DNA of 64,000 bases from Mortierella sp. BCC40632 (GCA_011634665.1 WAEK01000003.1:681001-745000); one strand, 5' to 3'. Positions 1 through 10,370 are shown, counted from the stretch's first letter. A program made the numbers and translations. The notes: generated by a model from the letters alone, not told the origin.

Positions 1-1790
1 TCCCAATCTTTCCCCAAGGGCTTTGAAAAGGCGTAGCCTAATGTTCTTGTTTGCGTGCCACCGGCAATTGACTATAGTTGTATCAGGGAGAAAGGTTGTA
101 CTGACAATGTTCATTGCTGGATCTTTATCCAGCATGAGGGTCTTTGGGGGCTTATTTTCATTCAGCTCTAGCAGTTGCGAAAAGGACCCATTCGTAATCT
201 GAGGTCTCTTCGCCAGAGGTAAGGGCACAGGCTACCAGTCTTGTCCGAAAATTGTTGTCAACTACAACGAAGCAATGGAGCGGCATACCGAATCGATTGG
301 TGGATGCAGTTGTGTCGTGGACGACAACGTCATGATACCTCCTGTATAAATCCTGTTGCGCCGGGCACATCCAAAAGACAGCCTGGAGACGACCGGCCAC
401 AATCCTGTTCCTGGAGAGCCATTGGCCTGGGATTTCTCCAAGCAAGTTGAACAACTGGGCAGCATCAGAAATGGTGTTAGACGATGCACGTTGTTTCGAG
501 ATATAGTTGGCTATTTTTTTCTGGTCGAACAAGTACTTGGATTTCGTAAAAGAGGCGCTTCGGGTTATCTGAAGCATCTCTATCGTTTTACCAGTTCCCC
601 AACCCATTTCTGCAGCCTGTCTGATTAAATTGAGGTCATACTCTGTAAGAGGCTCAAATTCTGGACGAGGTTTTCCAAGGGCGTGGTTGTGCAAAAAACA
701 GAGATGCTGGAAATACGCCATCGTGGCTTGATAGACTTTGGGCTGTTAAGGTATACAGCGTATTTGCAGCCACAGCGGACTGAAATACTTCCTGGCCGCT
801 GCTTGGATGGATCAAAACCTTTTTTGAGGTGTGTGTGCCCTGGCGAGTGCAAACGATTAACCCTTGGTGAAAAAAAAAAAAAAGGCTCCCTAAGTCTCCC
901 GTTGTGCCAACGCCCTCTTTGATATCGACATAACACAAAGTTGACAACAACTCACTTACCAGTCGGATAAGTAGCATTTTTCGAAGAAGAGTTGGCCCTC
1001 GTTCGGAAACCATTGCGGCAGGCATAGTCGAGCATCATGGACTTGGCCTCCTCGAAATCCGAGAATTGATCATCGACTGCGGGGCTCCATCCAACAGCAT
1101 CCACGTGCTCTCCTAGAAAAGGAAAGCGTACAAATTTAGCACAACTCGTAGGCTAGTCTCAAGTGCAACAACTGCTAGATTCAATAGCGCACGCACCATA
1201 GCTCTGACACTCCGTGTTGTCCCTGTTGTCATGACCACTTGCAGATGAGGCCTCGCCTCTGAGGCCTTCTAGATCTTCTGATGTATCCGACTCATTGGGC
1301 AGAGAGAAACAGCGTCGTCCTCATCACTTTCGTTCCTTTGTGGAACTATTGTCACTCTCGCTGCTGCTTGAAGATGAGGTACAACTCTCAGGACAATCAG
1401 GGGCTGTTCGATCTATCGCCGTCGGACTTTTTCTTGCCAATTGTTCGGATACCCTCGTCTGGGCCTCTAGTCTTTTCCAGCTCTTCGACACTTGGCTCCT
1501 TTTCGCTCTCGTTAAGCTCCCTACTGCCAGTAGCAAAGCTTTTCGTGTCTACAATGATTTCTTCCAAACTCTCATAGTCGAAGTTGTCATCGGAGCTGGC
1601 CAAGTTGTTGTAATGATCAATGTAGTCGTCTGAATCCCTATCCACATCCGTGTAATCACTCTCGTCAGTTATGGGGCTCAGCTCTCTGCTTTTTGGATAC
1701 TTTGCTTCTTTCTGGCCCTCGCAAAGAACTGTATTGGCTGACTTTCCTAAGTCCTTGAGATACTTCTTGAACTTCTTGTCCAAATTAATG
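1..1790 (-). pseudogene. FAR1-type MULE transposase, decayed, runs off left edge
   Basis: This looks like the remains of a Mutator-like (MULE) DNA transposon protein. An exon near 960-1110 carries a FAR1-like DNA-binding start (FSDFEEAKSMMLDYACRNGF). After an intron at about 861-959 (GTAAGT donor, CACCAAG acceptor) the domain continues with VCTRQGT and VRCGCKYAVYLN. A FLHNHAL block follows, then the transposase core at 1-540 with VVVHDTTASTNRFGMPLHC and, near the left edge, LDKDPAMN and CRWHANKN. A second intron probably spans about 1110-1197 (GTGCGT donor, TTCTAG acceptor). The acidic, Asp/Ser-rich stretch at 1397-1790 is probably the N-terminal part. The frame changes at least three times: inside the FAR1 domain near 815, near 715, and near 180 where one extra T in a TTTT run shifts the core. 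The C-terminus lies outside the window. Identity as MULE/FAR1 is confident; which frameshifts are real decay is not settled. Confidence 0.8.
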
Positions 1791-2094
1791 ACCTTCGGAT
1801 TGTTCCCTTTCTCCTTCCAAAAGTGCTTTTACGACAATCGTCTTCCGTGACCTAAACGTAGATGGATACAACTTAGATACTGGATACTGGTGTTCCTTTT
1901 ACTAGCCCTAGTTTGCCCTGCGTACCGCAGGGATCCCCATTGCATCTCTAACTGATGTTGGAGGCATAGTAAGTTGAGCTATCTCCTGTGAATATGAACA
2001 GGTATGTTTGGTGGGACGGATTGTCCTTGTAAATGGCTCCAGTGTATGTCTCTCCAGTGAGAGTAGAGTCGACCCTCCTGCTATCGCAATACAA

Positions 2095-2290
2095 ACGGCT
2101 GCGTTCACATCCCGGGACTTGATCGTATGTCCTCGCTGGACTGACCCGCACTGGCTGTTCGTACACTCCATTGCTCCATTCACCTGAACCATCTTCTCCT
2201 TGCCATCCACAATCCGACGCGACCGTGCCTTCCTCAATTGACCAAAACACTCGGCACGTCTGGCTCGTCCTGAATTCATCAGTAAGTCCA
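2095..2290 (-). other. Zinc ribbon plus RuvC-III block of the Fanzor-like gene
   Basis: This C-terminal block identifies the family. DEFRTSQTC is followed by CFGQLRKARSRRIVDGKEK, then ECTNSQC, then SRDVNAAVCIAIAG. TnpB and Fanzor proteins end the same way: a TS-x2-C-x2-C knuckle, a second C-x(2-4)-C knuckle, and a D-x-NAA motif that supplies the last RuvC aspartate. The first knuckle is split by a frameshift: four bases separate the two Cys codons where six would give C-x2-C. The Asp and both Asn/Ala positions of RuvC-III are present. The Glu in DEFRTSQTC could be the alternative RuvC-II glutamate reported for some TnpB/Fanzor lineages; that assignment is inference. Confidence 0.72.
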
Positions 2291-4499
2291 ACCACTCCGT
2301 ACCGCATATGCTGCTCTCTCATCTTTCCTCCTCCCCGTCTGGCGTGCCCTCCAATTCTGCTTCCCTACTCCCGTTCCTCCCGACCCCACCAGCATCACTG
2401 GGATGGTGATGGACCATTCTTGCGACACCGAGCCGGGTGCTGGTAGTTACCCCAGGTACACGCTATATGGTGCCGTTGGCAACCACCACACCATCCATCT
2501 GACGGGGATACCTCTAGAACATTAAAAAAGAAGAAGACTCAGTAAAAAATAAAAAAAAAAAAAAAAGGACATTTTGTTCTGCTCAACTGTACCTGATGGG
2601 CTCTCTGACCCAAACGTTTCCAATGCGTGATTCTTCACATACTCCCTCTCTGCTGCCGCCACCTTCCCCCCACACCCTTCTTGTGCGAAGTCGCTGGTTG
2701 TGCAGATCCTTCAACCTTGCCTTGGATTTCTCAAATCCCTTCAATGCTTTGCGTGACTCTCGATGCAGCTCATGCGCCCTGTCAATCTCCTCCATCGTCT
2801 GTGCTGTCTTCAAAACTTGTTCCTTGTCTGAGAGCTTCTCCAGTGCTTCGCGTACATCACTATTCTCCGGTCTCTTAAGTCGCATCTCTCGCCTCTTGGC
2901 TACCCGTCGCATCCCTGAAGCTTCATTGAGCTGAGGTGCCGTGATCTTGAATGGACGACTCTGGGGTGTCCATTGTTCTCTAGAGGCAGTTGCCTCTCCT
3001 GATGACTCCTCATCCGGAGGCGGTGGCCATGGCTCAGGATTAGAGCTCCCAAAGGTTTCCTCCGCATCCTCTTCTGTGCCTATTCATCATTAAAAAGCTA
3101 TTAGATGCGCTGAGCTTGACAGATGACCGACATTATTCCTTACATCTTGCCCATTCAACTTACCATAAAGTACAGCATATCGGTTGATATGCGTCTTGAT
3201 CTCGCCCAGGGTCTGTGCACATGTTACACTCATCGTTCGAATCCCTGGATCTGTCCCTGCAAAAGACAATTCTGTCCTCTGGCAACTTGGAAATATCGAG
3301 CCGCCTCGTTGAATCCTCGACTGTAAAATCCTTCACAGTAGGTGTGGTGTACTCCACCGCCTTTGAGCCATCCTTGCTCTTTGGGGTCTTTGCTGTAACT
3401 ACCCTGCGCGGCCCATTTCCAGTAACTCTTCTCTTTCCGCAGGCGTCGCAACTGACTCTCCTGTGGCTGTACAGTTGCTCGAAGAGCTCGCACCTTTCTC
3501 CTTGCTTCTTGAAGAACGCGATATGTCTTTTTTTGCTCACTCCCTCTTCCGTCCTCTACACTCTGAATATTGCCCTCATTCGTGTCTCGCCCCCGATGCC
3601 TTCCTTGTTTGCCTTCTCATTCTCTTTTCTGACTGCTGTGCGGTGGTTCTTGGCTGTCAGGCTTTGATCCGTCTCGAGCACCTTGAGTTCCTTTCGGCCT
3701 CGCTTGATTCTACTCTCAAGGTCTTTGATATTGCTCTCTACTCTCTTGATCTCTTCAGCAATTGTTTCCACTTCCATCTTTTGATACTCTATCTCTTTGG
3801 TCCAGTCCATAGTATCAGTCCTGACCTTGGCCTTGACCCGCCTCTCGTAGTGGCTGAACAACGGGCGACCTCCACGCTCGGCTCCCTGTGGAATCACTTC
3901 ACCCAAAATCCGGACTGTGTACCTATCGACGAACATCATTCTGTCCGCAAATCTGAGGCCATGCTTGCGACACAGCCTTTGAACTTTCTCCAAGTCGAAG
4001 AATGCCCCAAAGACTGCGTCCTTGTGATGTGGGACTCTTTCTCCGGCTATTAGAGGAGTGCCTTCAGAGTTCTTGATATCAAAGTGGCCTGGCGTCTTGG
4101 CACACAACACCTCGTATAACCCCTTCGCTCCAAGAATCAATGCATGACTGGAAGAAGGTGATATCTGCGGTGACAAAAGCCGAGTGTGCTGAGGATACCC
4201 AGCCGCTCTTTGAATTGCGTTGGCAATGATGGCCATAGGTGCAAGCAAAGTAGCGTGGGCCAAGGGGGCGCCCTCGTTCCACCTTGGGGTCTCGTCTCTC
4301 GGCTAACTCGACGTTTTGCAACATAGGGTCGAAGTGCGTTGGCCAGCTTGGCTACAACACTGCATTGCTCCTCGGTGATATCCATTCCGCCGTGTGCTGA
4401 CTTTCTGACCCAGTTGTTGTCGATTTCCTTCTCGATTCGGGGTGACTCTAGGAGCATACGAAGAAGTCTCCTCAAAGACAATATGATCGCTCTTGTTGG

Positions 4500-4875
4500 C
4501 TCTTTAGCGAGAGAATCCCCTAATTCGTTTTCTAGTTCTTCCTCCATCTCATCGAGATCCCAGTCGTCGAAATCAGACCCTTCGAGATTGTCAGAGTCCT
4601 GATCTTTGACAGTTCTCCTTTGGGTCACACCATTGTCCTTGTTGTTCACCTCAACCACCGGCTCTTTGACAAAATCTTCCTCCGGTTCTTTAATGTCCCA
4701 ATCGTCAAAATCAATCCCTTCAAGGTCGTCCGTATTCGGGTCTTCGACGGCTCTCCTTAGGGCTTGAATACTGGATTCACCGCCCGCCTCGACTGTCGGC
4801 TCTTTGACAGGGTCACCCTCCAGTTGGCTAAAATCCCAGTCATCAAAATTGACCCCTCCGAAATTGTCCGTATCC
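4500..4875 (-). repeat. Three-fold internal FDDWD protein repeat, about 45 codons per unit
   Basis: Within the Fanzor-like gene, three successive acidic units share the pattern (D/N)-(L/F)-x-G-x-(D/N)-F-D-D-W-D followed about 15-20 residues later by (V/A)-K-E-P. The cores are VNFDDWD, IDFDDWD and SDFDDWD. DNA spacing is about 135-140 bases, so they arose by tandem duplication inside the coding region. The function is unknown. Such short acidic Trp motifs often act as docking peptides, but nothing here proves it. Confidence 0.8.
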
Positions 4876-6660
4876 AGATGTTCGAGTCGGACATCCAGTG
4901 GTTCAAAACATTCCGCCCCAGCGGTTTGGGCTGTGTACTTGTGAGCCAGGATGTATTCAATCCTGTGCAGGACCGATTGAATCCGTTGCCCATCTCCGGT
5001 TGGGTCTTTGTCAAAAGCACGGTTGAGATCATCGCAGAGCACCAGGATTGTCCGTTTCCATCTACTCTTGCCTACAGTTGCATTCTTGGGATGACTTTTC
5101 TTTCTCGTGGCCTGACGACTTGAGTTTTTTCTCTCTCTGCTTTCGCTCTCTCTCTCTGGAGCCAGATGGAGCCGCAATAGAAGCAAGAGAGTGTGATCGA
5201 GAAGCTTGTCATACATCTGGCCTCCCAAAGGTTCTCGATGTTTGTAGCCATTTGCTTCAAGTGCTCACTAACAGTACTTGAACGGCCTCCAACATCTACT
5301 GGCTTTTGCTTTTGCCCGATACGCGAGGTTACCGACCACACTGCTCCAGACCTGTCGCCTGGCTTTGTTCGCTGCGTTAACTCCTTGAGCTCCGAAGAAC
5401 CAAGAATACATGAACAGGGAGAAAGCTATACGACATTAGAGTTGTCGTGTCGCTCTTTTCTCTCGGCTTCCAGGTGCTCTGGCAAAAGGTCAGGAAGGGC
5501 CGCAACTGGGAGCAAGGACAGGACAGTCTTGTCCCGAAACTCGAATCCTGCCCGGAAAGACCGACTGGATGTCAAAGGCCATCTTGGTAGATGGATTGAT
5601 GTAGTGAGTCCCTGATGCGAGCTAAAAAAAAAGAAAAAAAGAGGTGATATTCATTTGTCAGTAATAGAAAAAAAATAATAAAATAAAATAAAATAAAAAT
5701 GCAGAGCCATTACCTCATGAACCGCCTTCGTAGCCAGCACCGAGATTTTTCCTCACAAACCACCGTCATAGCCTCTTGACTTTTCTCTAGGAGAATTCGG
5801 ATTCTCTCTTTGTCCTCTGTACAAAGATCAGGCCGAAGAACTTGCTGAAGTGTGGCTGTGCAGGATCGGAGCTGTCTCTGATCGGGTCCAGTCTCTTCCT
5901 CCTCCATCTCGTAATCACCATCGCTGCCACCATCATCGCCATCACCGTTTCTTCCGCTTCCTCTCCTACTACTACTACCTCTTCCTCCTCCTCCACTTGT
6001 TCTAGCTGCCGCATCGACTTTATCGTTCGAGTCGGCGCGACCCTTCCCTTTAGACAGCTTTTTGGTCTTGGCCTCTTCTTCTGCCTCCCATAGTGACTGA
6101 AAGTTTGCTTCGAGGTAGCTGTTCCATTGGTTGACGGTGCCGTCCTTCCCCAATTTTTTGTCCATAGTAGTCCTAGAAAGATCTCGGGCGGCCACGTTGG
6201 AGGCTCTTATGGTATCGAAGGCGGACTTTTTGATGCATAGAGGAAGTCTCTTTGTTGCAATAAGAGACTGGTAGGCTTCCCCTTTGTCTTTGCCCTTTTA
6301 AGATGCTTCCTTTAATGCGGTTTGCTATGTAGTCATGCCTGCACAGTATCAAGTGGAGAAGCCATTAGATACACCATGCTTTATGAGGCTATTTCTGCTA
6401 TCGAGTACTTGAAAAGTACATGTTTAAACATTTACCTTGCTTTTTTGAAGGCTTCCTGGATATCAGCGTCCGCAGGATCGTCTAACTTCCGTTTTTTAAA
6501 ACCGCTATAGGTTCTTGGGCCTGTGCGGTAGACCGAGGGAGTAGCGGCTATGGTATGGCTGGGCTGGAGGTTCTCCTGGGGTATGTTGTTGGACCGAGTA
6601 GTTCTTGGATGGCACCAATGCCAAACACTCCCTCGTCCCAAGGTAGGAGTCAACGTGTTG

Positions 6661-7035
6661 AAGAATACCGATTGACATTGTCGAGTCTTCGCTCCTGAAG
6701 ACCTTTGTCTTTTCGGGTGGAGAAGACAAAAATGTCAACGTGTAGCTCTGATGACAATAGTCGGAAATGCAGGTTGCTGTGGGGTGGGATGTCAACTGAT
6801 GTGTCTCCAATGGTAAGAGTGAATAGAGGGGTTTCGAGATGCAGTGTTATTGAGAAGACTTTGCACGATCGATGTTGTCGCTGGTACCCGAGATGTTTCA
6901 AGTGGAGCCATGTCGACGACGATGCCCCTGTCGGCAGAGTGTCTCCATCGTACTTGCCCTGTTTTCCAATTGACAGTGGTCAAGGGACAGAGTACTCTCC
7001 AGTCTGGGTGCAAGAGCAGGGTCATGCCTCTCTAG
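6661..7035 (-). other. Protein-like fragments upstream of the Fanzor-like gene
   Basis: Two overlapping minus-strand reading frames look protein-like rather than random: VNWKTGQVRWRHSADRGIVV (upstream) and TPLFTLTIGDTSVDIPPHSN with SSELHVDIFVFS (downstream). They would join by one frame change near 6860. They may be the far N-terminal part of the Fanzor-like protein or the end of another broken gene. I do not recognise a domain. Confidence 0.3.
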
Positions 7036-7099
7036 CATGCTCCTCCAGACTCTCAAGAGTCCTGCGCTGTGATCTCTCTTTGCAAAAAGAATAATTCAG

Positions 7100-7541
7100 T
7101 GTTGACTCTAAAAAGAGCAAAACGATGTAGTAAATATTTAGCAAGGTGTCAAGTTGAACTGTTGGGGGTCCTTTTTGTGCTTTCTTTTTTTCTTTGCCCT
7201 ACCATGATAAAAAAGGAAGAGAGAGCGTGTATGTGTGTAGTAGTGTATGTGTATAGTGTGTAGTGTGTAGTGTGGATTGTGGATTGTGGATTGTGGATTG
7301 TGGAGTGTGGAGTGTGTGTGTGCAAGGAAAGAAAAAAGGTCAAGTTCAAGCAGAGCTCTCTTCTCTCTCTTCTCTCATTGTTGAATCCTCTAGTGCGCTG
7401 CACTTTGCATCTTCTCACTTTTAATTTGTCGGTGCCAGAATGGCGCTGGGGAAAAATATGAATCATTCTTTTTTTCCTCACGCTTCAGGGGGACCATGCG
7501 CAGTGCACGGTCTTCAAACTGACATAATCATGAACTGTATG

Positions 7542-7578
<37 letters not shown>

Positions 7579-7964
7579 CTTTTTGAACACACATTCCTCA
7601 GACTTAAGCTGTTCGTTACGTAGTAGCTCTATTTTGCATAGCTGTGGCACGCAGGACCAAGCACTTGTATTCAAACTCCTGCCCTTGCTGAATTGAATAT
7701 TTCTCAAATTGACCTCTTTTCTAAATGGTCCTTTTTTCAAATCCTACTTTTCCTCGAAATAGTCCTTTTTTCAAATCCTACTTTTCCTCGAAATAGTCCT
7801 TTTCTAAATAGTCTTTTTTTCAAATACTACTTTTTTTCTAAATAGTCCTTTTTTTCAAATCCTACTTTTTTTCGAAATAGTCCTTTTTTCAAATCCTACT
7901 TTTTCGATATAGTCTTTTTTTTCAAATACTTTTTTTTTCTAAATAGTCCTCTTTTCTGAAATAG

Positions 7965-8004
<40 letters not shown>

Positions 8005-8134
8005 GGTCTGTCCGACCAAAGTGGATGAAATGAAAAGAGAGAGAGAGAGAGAGAATAAGGGATGGACACCGTTTTTTTTTTCAGAAACCTACTTTTTTTT
8101 TTTTTTTTTTTTTTTTCTTTCAAACACCAAGTGT
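7100..8134. repeat. Low-complexity, AT-rich repeat field without a gene
   Basis: This stretch holds TG-rich satellite sequence (7230-7320), a GA microsatellite (7540-7579), about seven imperfect copies of a T-rich unit of roughly 35 bases (7720-7960), a T run over 30 long (about 7965-8003), a second GA run (8035-8054) and more T runs (8075-8117). The only reading frames are Lys/Phe/Ser homopolymers. I see no gene. Confidence 0.85.
7720..7965. repeat. Tandem T-rich repeat, about 35-bp unit, about 7 copies
   Basis: The unit is roughly TAGTCCTTTTTTCAAATC followed by CTACTTTT and a short TCGAAA or CTAAA end. Copies vary mainly in T-run length and in CGAAA versus CTAAA, and the last copies are shortened. 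The array leads straight into a pure T run. Confidence 0.8.
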
Positions 8135-8587
8135 TTATTGATTAGCTTTGCATCGACCCATTAGGGCCACCAATGTCTCAAGTTGCTTGTTGCAATGGGA
8201 AGGAGTGAGGAGAAAGACTGCTGCCAAAAAGGTCAATAGGAAGAGGTGACCAGGTGTCTCAACATGTGCCCTTTTGAGTCTGTGTTTCACCAATTGGATT
8301 AGGTACTTTTCTTGAATCGCCTTCACCCCAGTACCTTGATTGCTAGCTCCTCTTTTATTCATGGCACTCTTGAAGTTCCATCTCAGGTTCTTCATGTTTC
8401 GGCTTAGTGAGTGTCGCTGGTCGTCCTGGTCCGAGTGGCAGTCGCTAATGGCTTTGAATCGGCCTTGATCGTTCGCCCTGCTAGAGTCGTACCACCACAC
8501 CAGTGCCCGAGCAAACGCCTCTACTGCCTGCTTTCTTGCCTGAGGGTCATTGATATCAATTCCATGAAAAGACACTGTACCTGTCAT
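8135..8587 (-). CDS. Hypothetical protein, 150 aa, unrecognised
   Basis: This is an ATG-initiated open frame of 150 codons on the minus strand. The translation starts MTGTVSFHGIDINDP, has a fairly normal amino-acid mix, a basic middle (SRNMKNLRWNFKSAMNK) and one hydrophobic stretch near residues 115-130 (LFLLTFLAAVFLLT) that could be a membrane segment or a chance product. No domain is recognised. It sits between a T-rich repeat field and a minisatellite, so it may be a transposon remnant or spurious. Confidence 0.3.
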   Translation of the reverse strand: MTGTVSFHGIDINDPQARKQAVEAFARALVWWYDSSRANDQGRFKAISDCHSDQDDQRHSLSRNMKNLRWNFKSAMNKRGASNQGTGVKAIQEKYLIQLVKHRLKRAHVETPGHLFLLTFLAAVFLLTPSHCNKQLETLVALMGRCKANQ

Positions 8588-8589
8588 GT

Positions 8590-9530
8590 CCTACTACTGT
8601 ACATGGTCGAGAAAGCATGCCGACGCATAGAGAAACAGTGCGAAGCGAGGGCATGGGATCCTAAAGTTGGTTCTGAGTAATCGATTAGAGATGTCTGAGA
8701 GAACCCGACTACTCGGTGAAAGGAGCCCCTCTCGGGTCTGCGATACCTTTTTGGGATGTATAAAGATTAAAAAAGGTCTACCCCACATGGAGTGAGAAAA
8801 TGATTACGATTGCAGCCGCTATTACAAATGTTCAGTCACCACCACCACCACCACTATTCACATTGCAATTGCAAGGTTTGCTAAAAGTACCCTTCAGGGA
8901 TGGAAAAGAATAGAAGAAAGTTTCTTATTCCGGTTAATGGCCAATGACCGGTGCTCCGATCTTATACCTTCTCACAGCACTCCGATCTTATGCCTTCTCA
9001 TAGCGCCTTCTCATAGCGCCTTCTCATAGCACTCCGATCGTATGCCTTCTCGTAGCACGCACGTAGCACATTACACGCAGGACACCTACGGCCGAATAAA
9101 GAAGGGCATGTTGTAGCAGACAGCAGAACAGGTAGCAAAAAGAAGGGCAGGTAACAGCAGAGCAAACCAGAAAAAGGAAAAGGGGGATTTTTCTATCAGG
9201 TGACGCGAAACTCAGATATTTCTTTAGTATTTGTTAGATGCTAAGCTGCATGGTTGTGGTGCTTCACCTGACTCTTGCCCAACACATGCGGTTCCCGGGT
9301 TGGTACGAGAAAGCCCGTTGAAAAACTGCTCTCACTTAGTGCTAGAGTCAGATTAGACGCGTCCGCTAAAAAAAGTTTGATCTCTGCTCCTACACCTTGC
9401 TCGTTTGCCACTCTCGTTTCTGTTCATGATTTGCGAGGCCCCGATTCTCAACAAACCCAAAGGTGAACATGGGTCACTCTAAACTACCGTCCACCACAAA
9501 ACTTTGCTTTGTCTCAAAGACTATGCCAGT
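8590..9530. other. Gene-poor spacer with a short degenerate repeat
   Basis: No convincing gene is seen. A CAC-rich patch lies near 8838-8855. At 8950-9060 the phrases CACTCCGATCTTATGCCTTC and GCGCCTTCTCATA recur several times as a short imperfect tandem repeat. A 63-codon frame at 9275-9466 has no supporting feature. Confidence 0.6.
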
Positions 9531-9539
9531 GAAGTACCA

Positions 9540-10370
9540 GAGAAGTTTATGGTTGCTCAGAGAAGTCTATGGTTGCTCAGAGAAGTCTATGGTTGCTCAG
9601 AGAAGGGGAGGGTTGTTCAGAGAAGGGGGGGGGAGGGTTGCTCAGAGAAGCTATATGGTTGCTCAGAGAAGTCTATGGTTGCTCAGAGAAGGGGAGGGTT
9701 GTTCAGAGAAGTCTATGGTTGCTCAGAGAAGGGGAGGGTTGTTCAGAGAAGGGAGGGTTGCTCAGAGAAGTGTATAGTTGCTCAGAGAAGTATGTGGTTG
9801 CTCAGAGAAGTATATGGTTGCTCAGAGAAGTCTATGGTTGCTCAGAGAAGTATGTGGTTGTTCAGAGAAGAAGTGTGTGGTTGTTCAGAGAAGTCTATGG
9901 TTGCTCAGAGAGGGAGGGTTGTTCAGAGAAGGGGAGGGTTGTTCAGAGAGAGAAGGGGAGGGTTGCTCAGAGAAGTGTATAGTTGCTCAGAGAAGTATGT
10001 GGTTTTTCAGAGAGGGGGGAGGGTTGTTCAGAGAAGTCTCATGGTTGCTCAGAGAAGGGGGGTTGTTCAGAGAAGTCTATGGTTGCTCAGAGAAGGGGAG
10101 GGTTGTTCAGAGAAGGAGAAAGTTTTTCAGAGAAGGAAACGAGATGTACAAAGAAGTGGGCGTCAGAAACAGCTTAGATAAAGAGATGGGTAAAACAGAG
10201 AAGTTGGGCGTACAGCAAAGAGAAGGAAATGGGAAGTATGTGGTGGTATTTAAGAAAAAGTATGTGGCTTCTCAGAAAAGTACATGGTTGTTTAGAGAAG
10301 TACATGGTTGTTCAGAGAAGTACATGGTTGTTCAGAGAAGTACATGGTTGTTCAGGAGAAGGAGACAAGG
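9540..10370. repeat. 20-bp minisatellite, some 35-40 units in two variants
   Basis: Two unit types of about 20 bases alternate irregularly: GTTGCTCAGAGAAGTCTATG and GTTGTTCAGAGAAGGGGAGG, with minor forms ending in TATGTG or GTGTATA. After a diverged gap (10140-10260) four more units ending in TACATG close the array. As 20 is not a multiple of three, each frame gives a 20-residue periodic peptide (CSEK..., VAQRS..., LLRE...), and all three plus-strand frames stay open. That is the expected artefact of the repeat, so I do not call a protein. Confidence 0.9.

Larger units (their letters stand above)
1908..6660 (-). pseudogene. Fanzor/TnpB-like RNA-guided nuclease gene with introns and frameshifts
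   Basis: This appears to be a eukaryotic TnpB homologue (Fanzor), the RNA-guided nuclease of OMEGA systems, on a transposon. In translation order: TYSGFKKRKLDDPADADI (6480-6540); a basic then Gly/Ser/acidic N-terminal segment (5710-6300); a segment ending LLPVAALPDLLPEHLEAE (about 5450-5520); YDKLLDHTLLLLLRLHLAPE (5150-5210); three FDDWD repeats (4500-4870); VFGAFFDLEKVQRLC and RYTVRILGEV (3880-4010); Lys/Glu coiled coil (3600-3830); CDACGKRRV (about 3420-3450); RuvC-I GTDPGIRTMSVTCAQT with Asp codon 3249-3251; FKITAPQLNEA (2930-2960); VMLVGSGGTGVG (2370-2410); DEFRTSQTC (2250-2280); a C-x4-C knuckle (CTNSQC, about 2150-2165); RuvC-III SRDVNAA with Asp codon 2109-2111. Introns fit at about 6342-6436, 5621-5713, 3080-3163 and 2518-2597. 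Frameshifts occur near 6300, 5500, 5400-5350, 5222, 4260, 3510, 3259, 2663, 2330 and 2245. The family call rests on motif order; no search was run. Confidence 0.72.

Noticed and set aside
3235..3260. tRNA-like B box (GATTCGAA context)
   Set aside because: It falls exactly on the RuvC-I DPGIRT codons of the Fanzor-like gene and no cloverleaf can be built.
9540..10370. CRISPR-like array
   Set aside because: Units are head-to-tail without unique spacers and the organism is eukaryotic.
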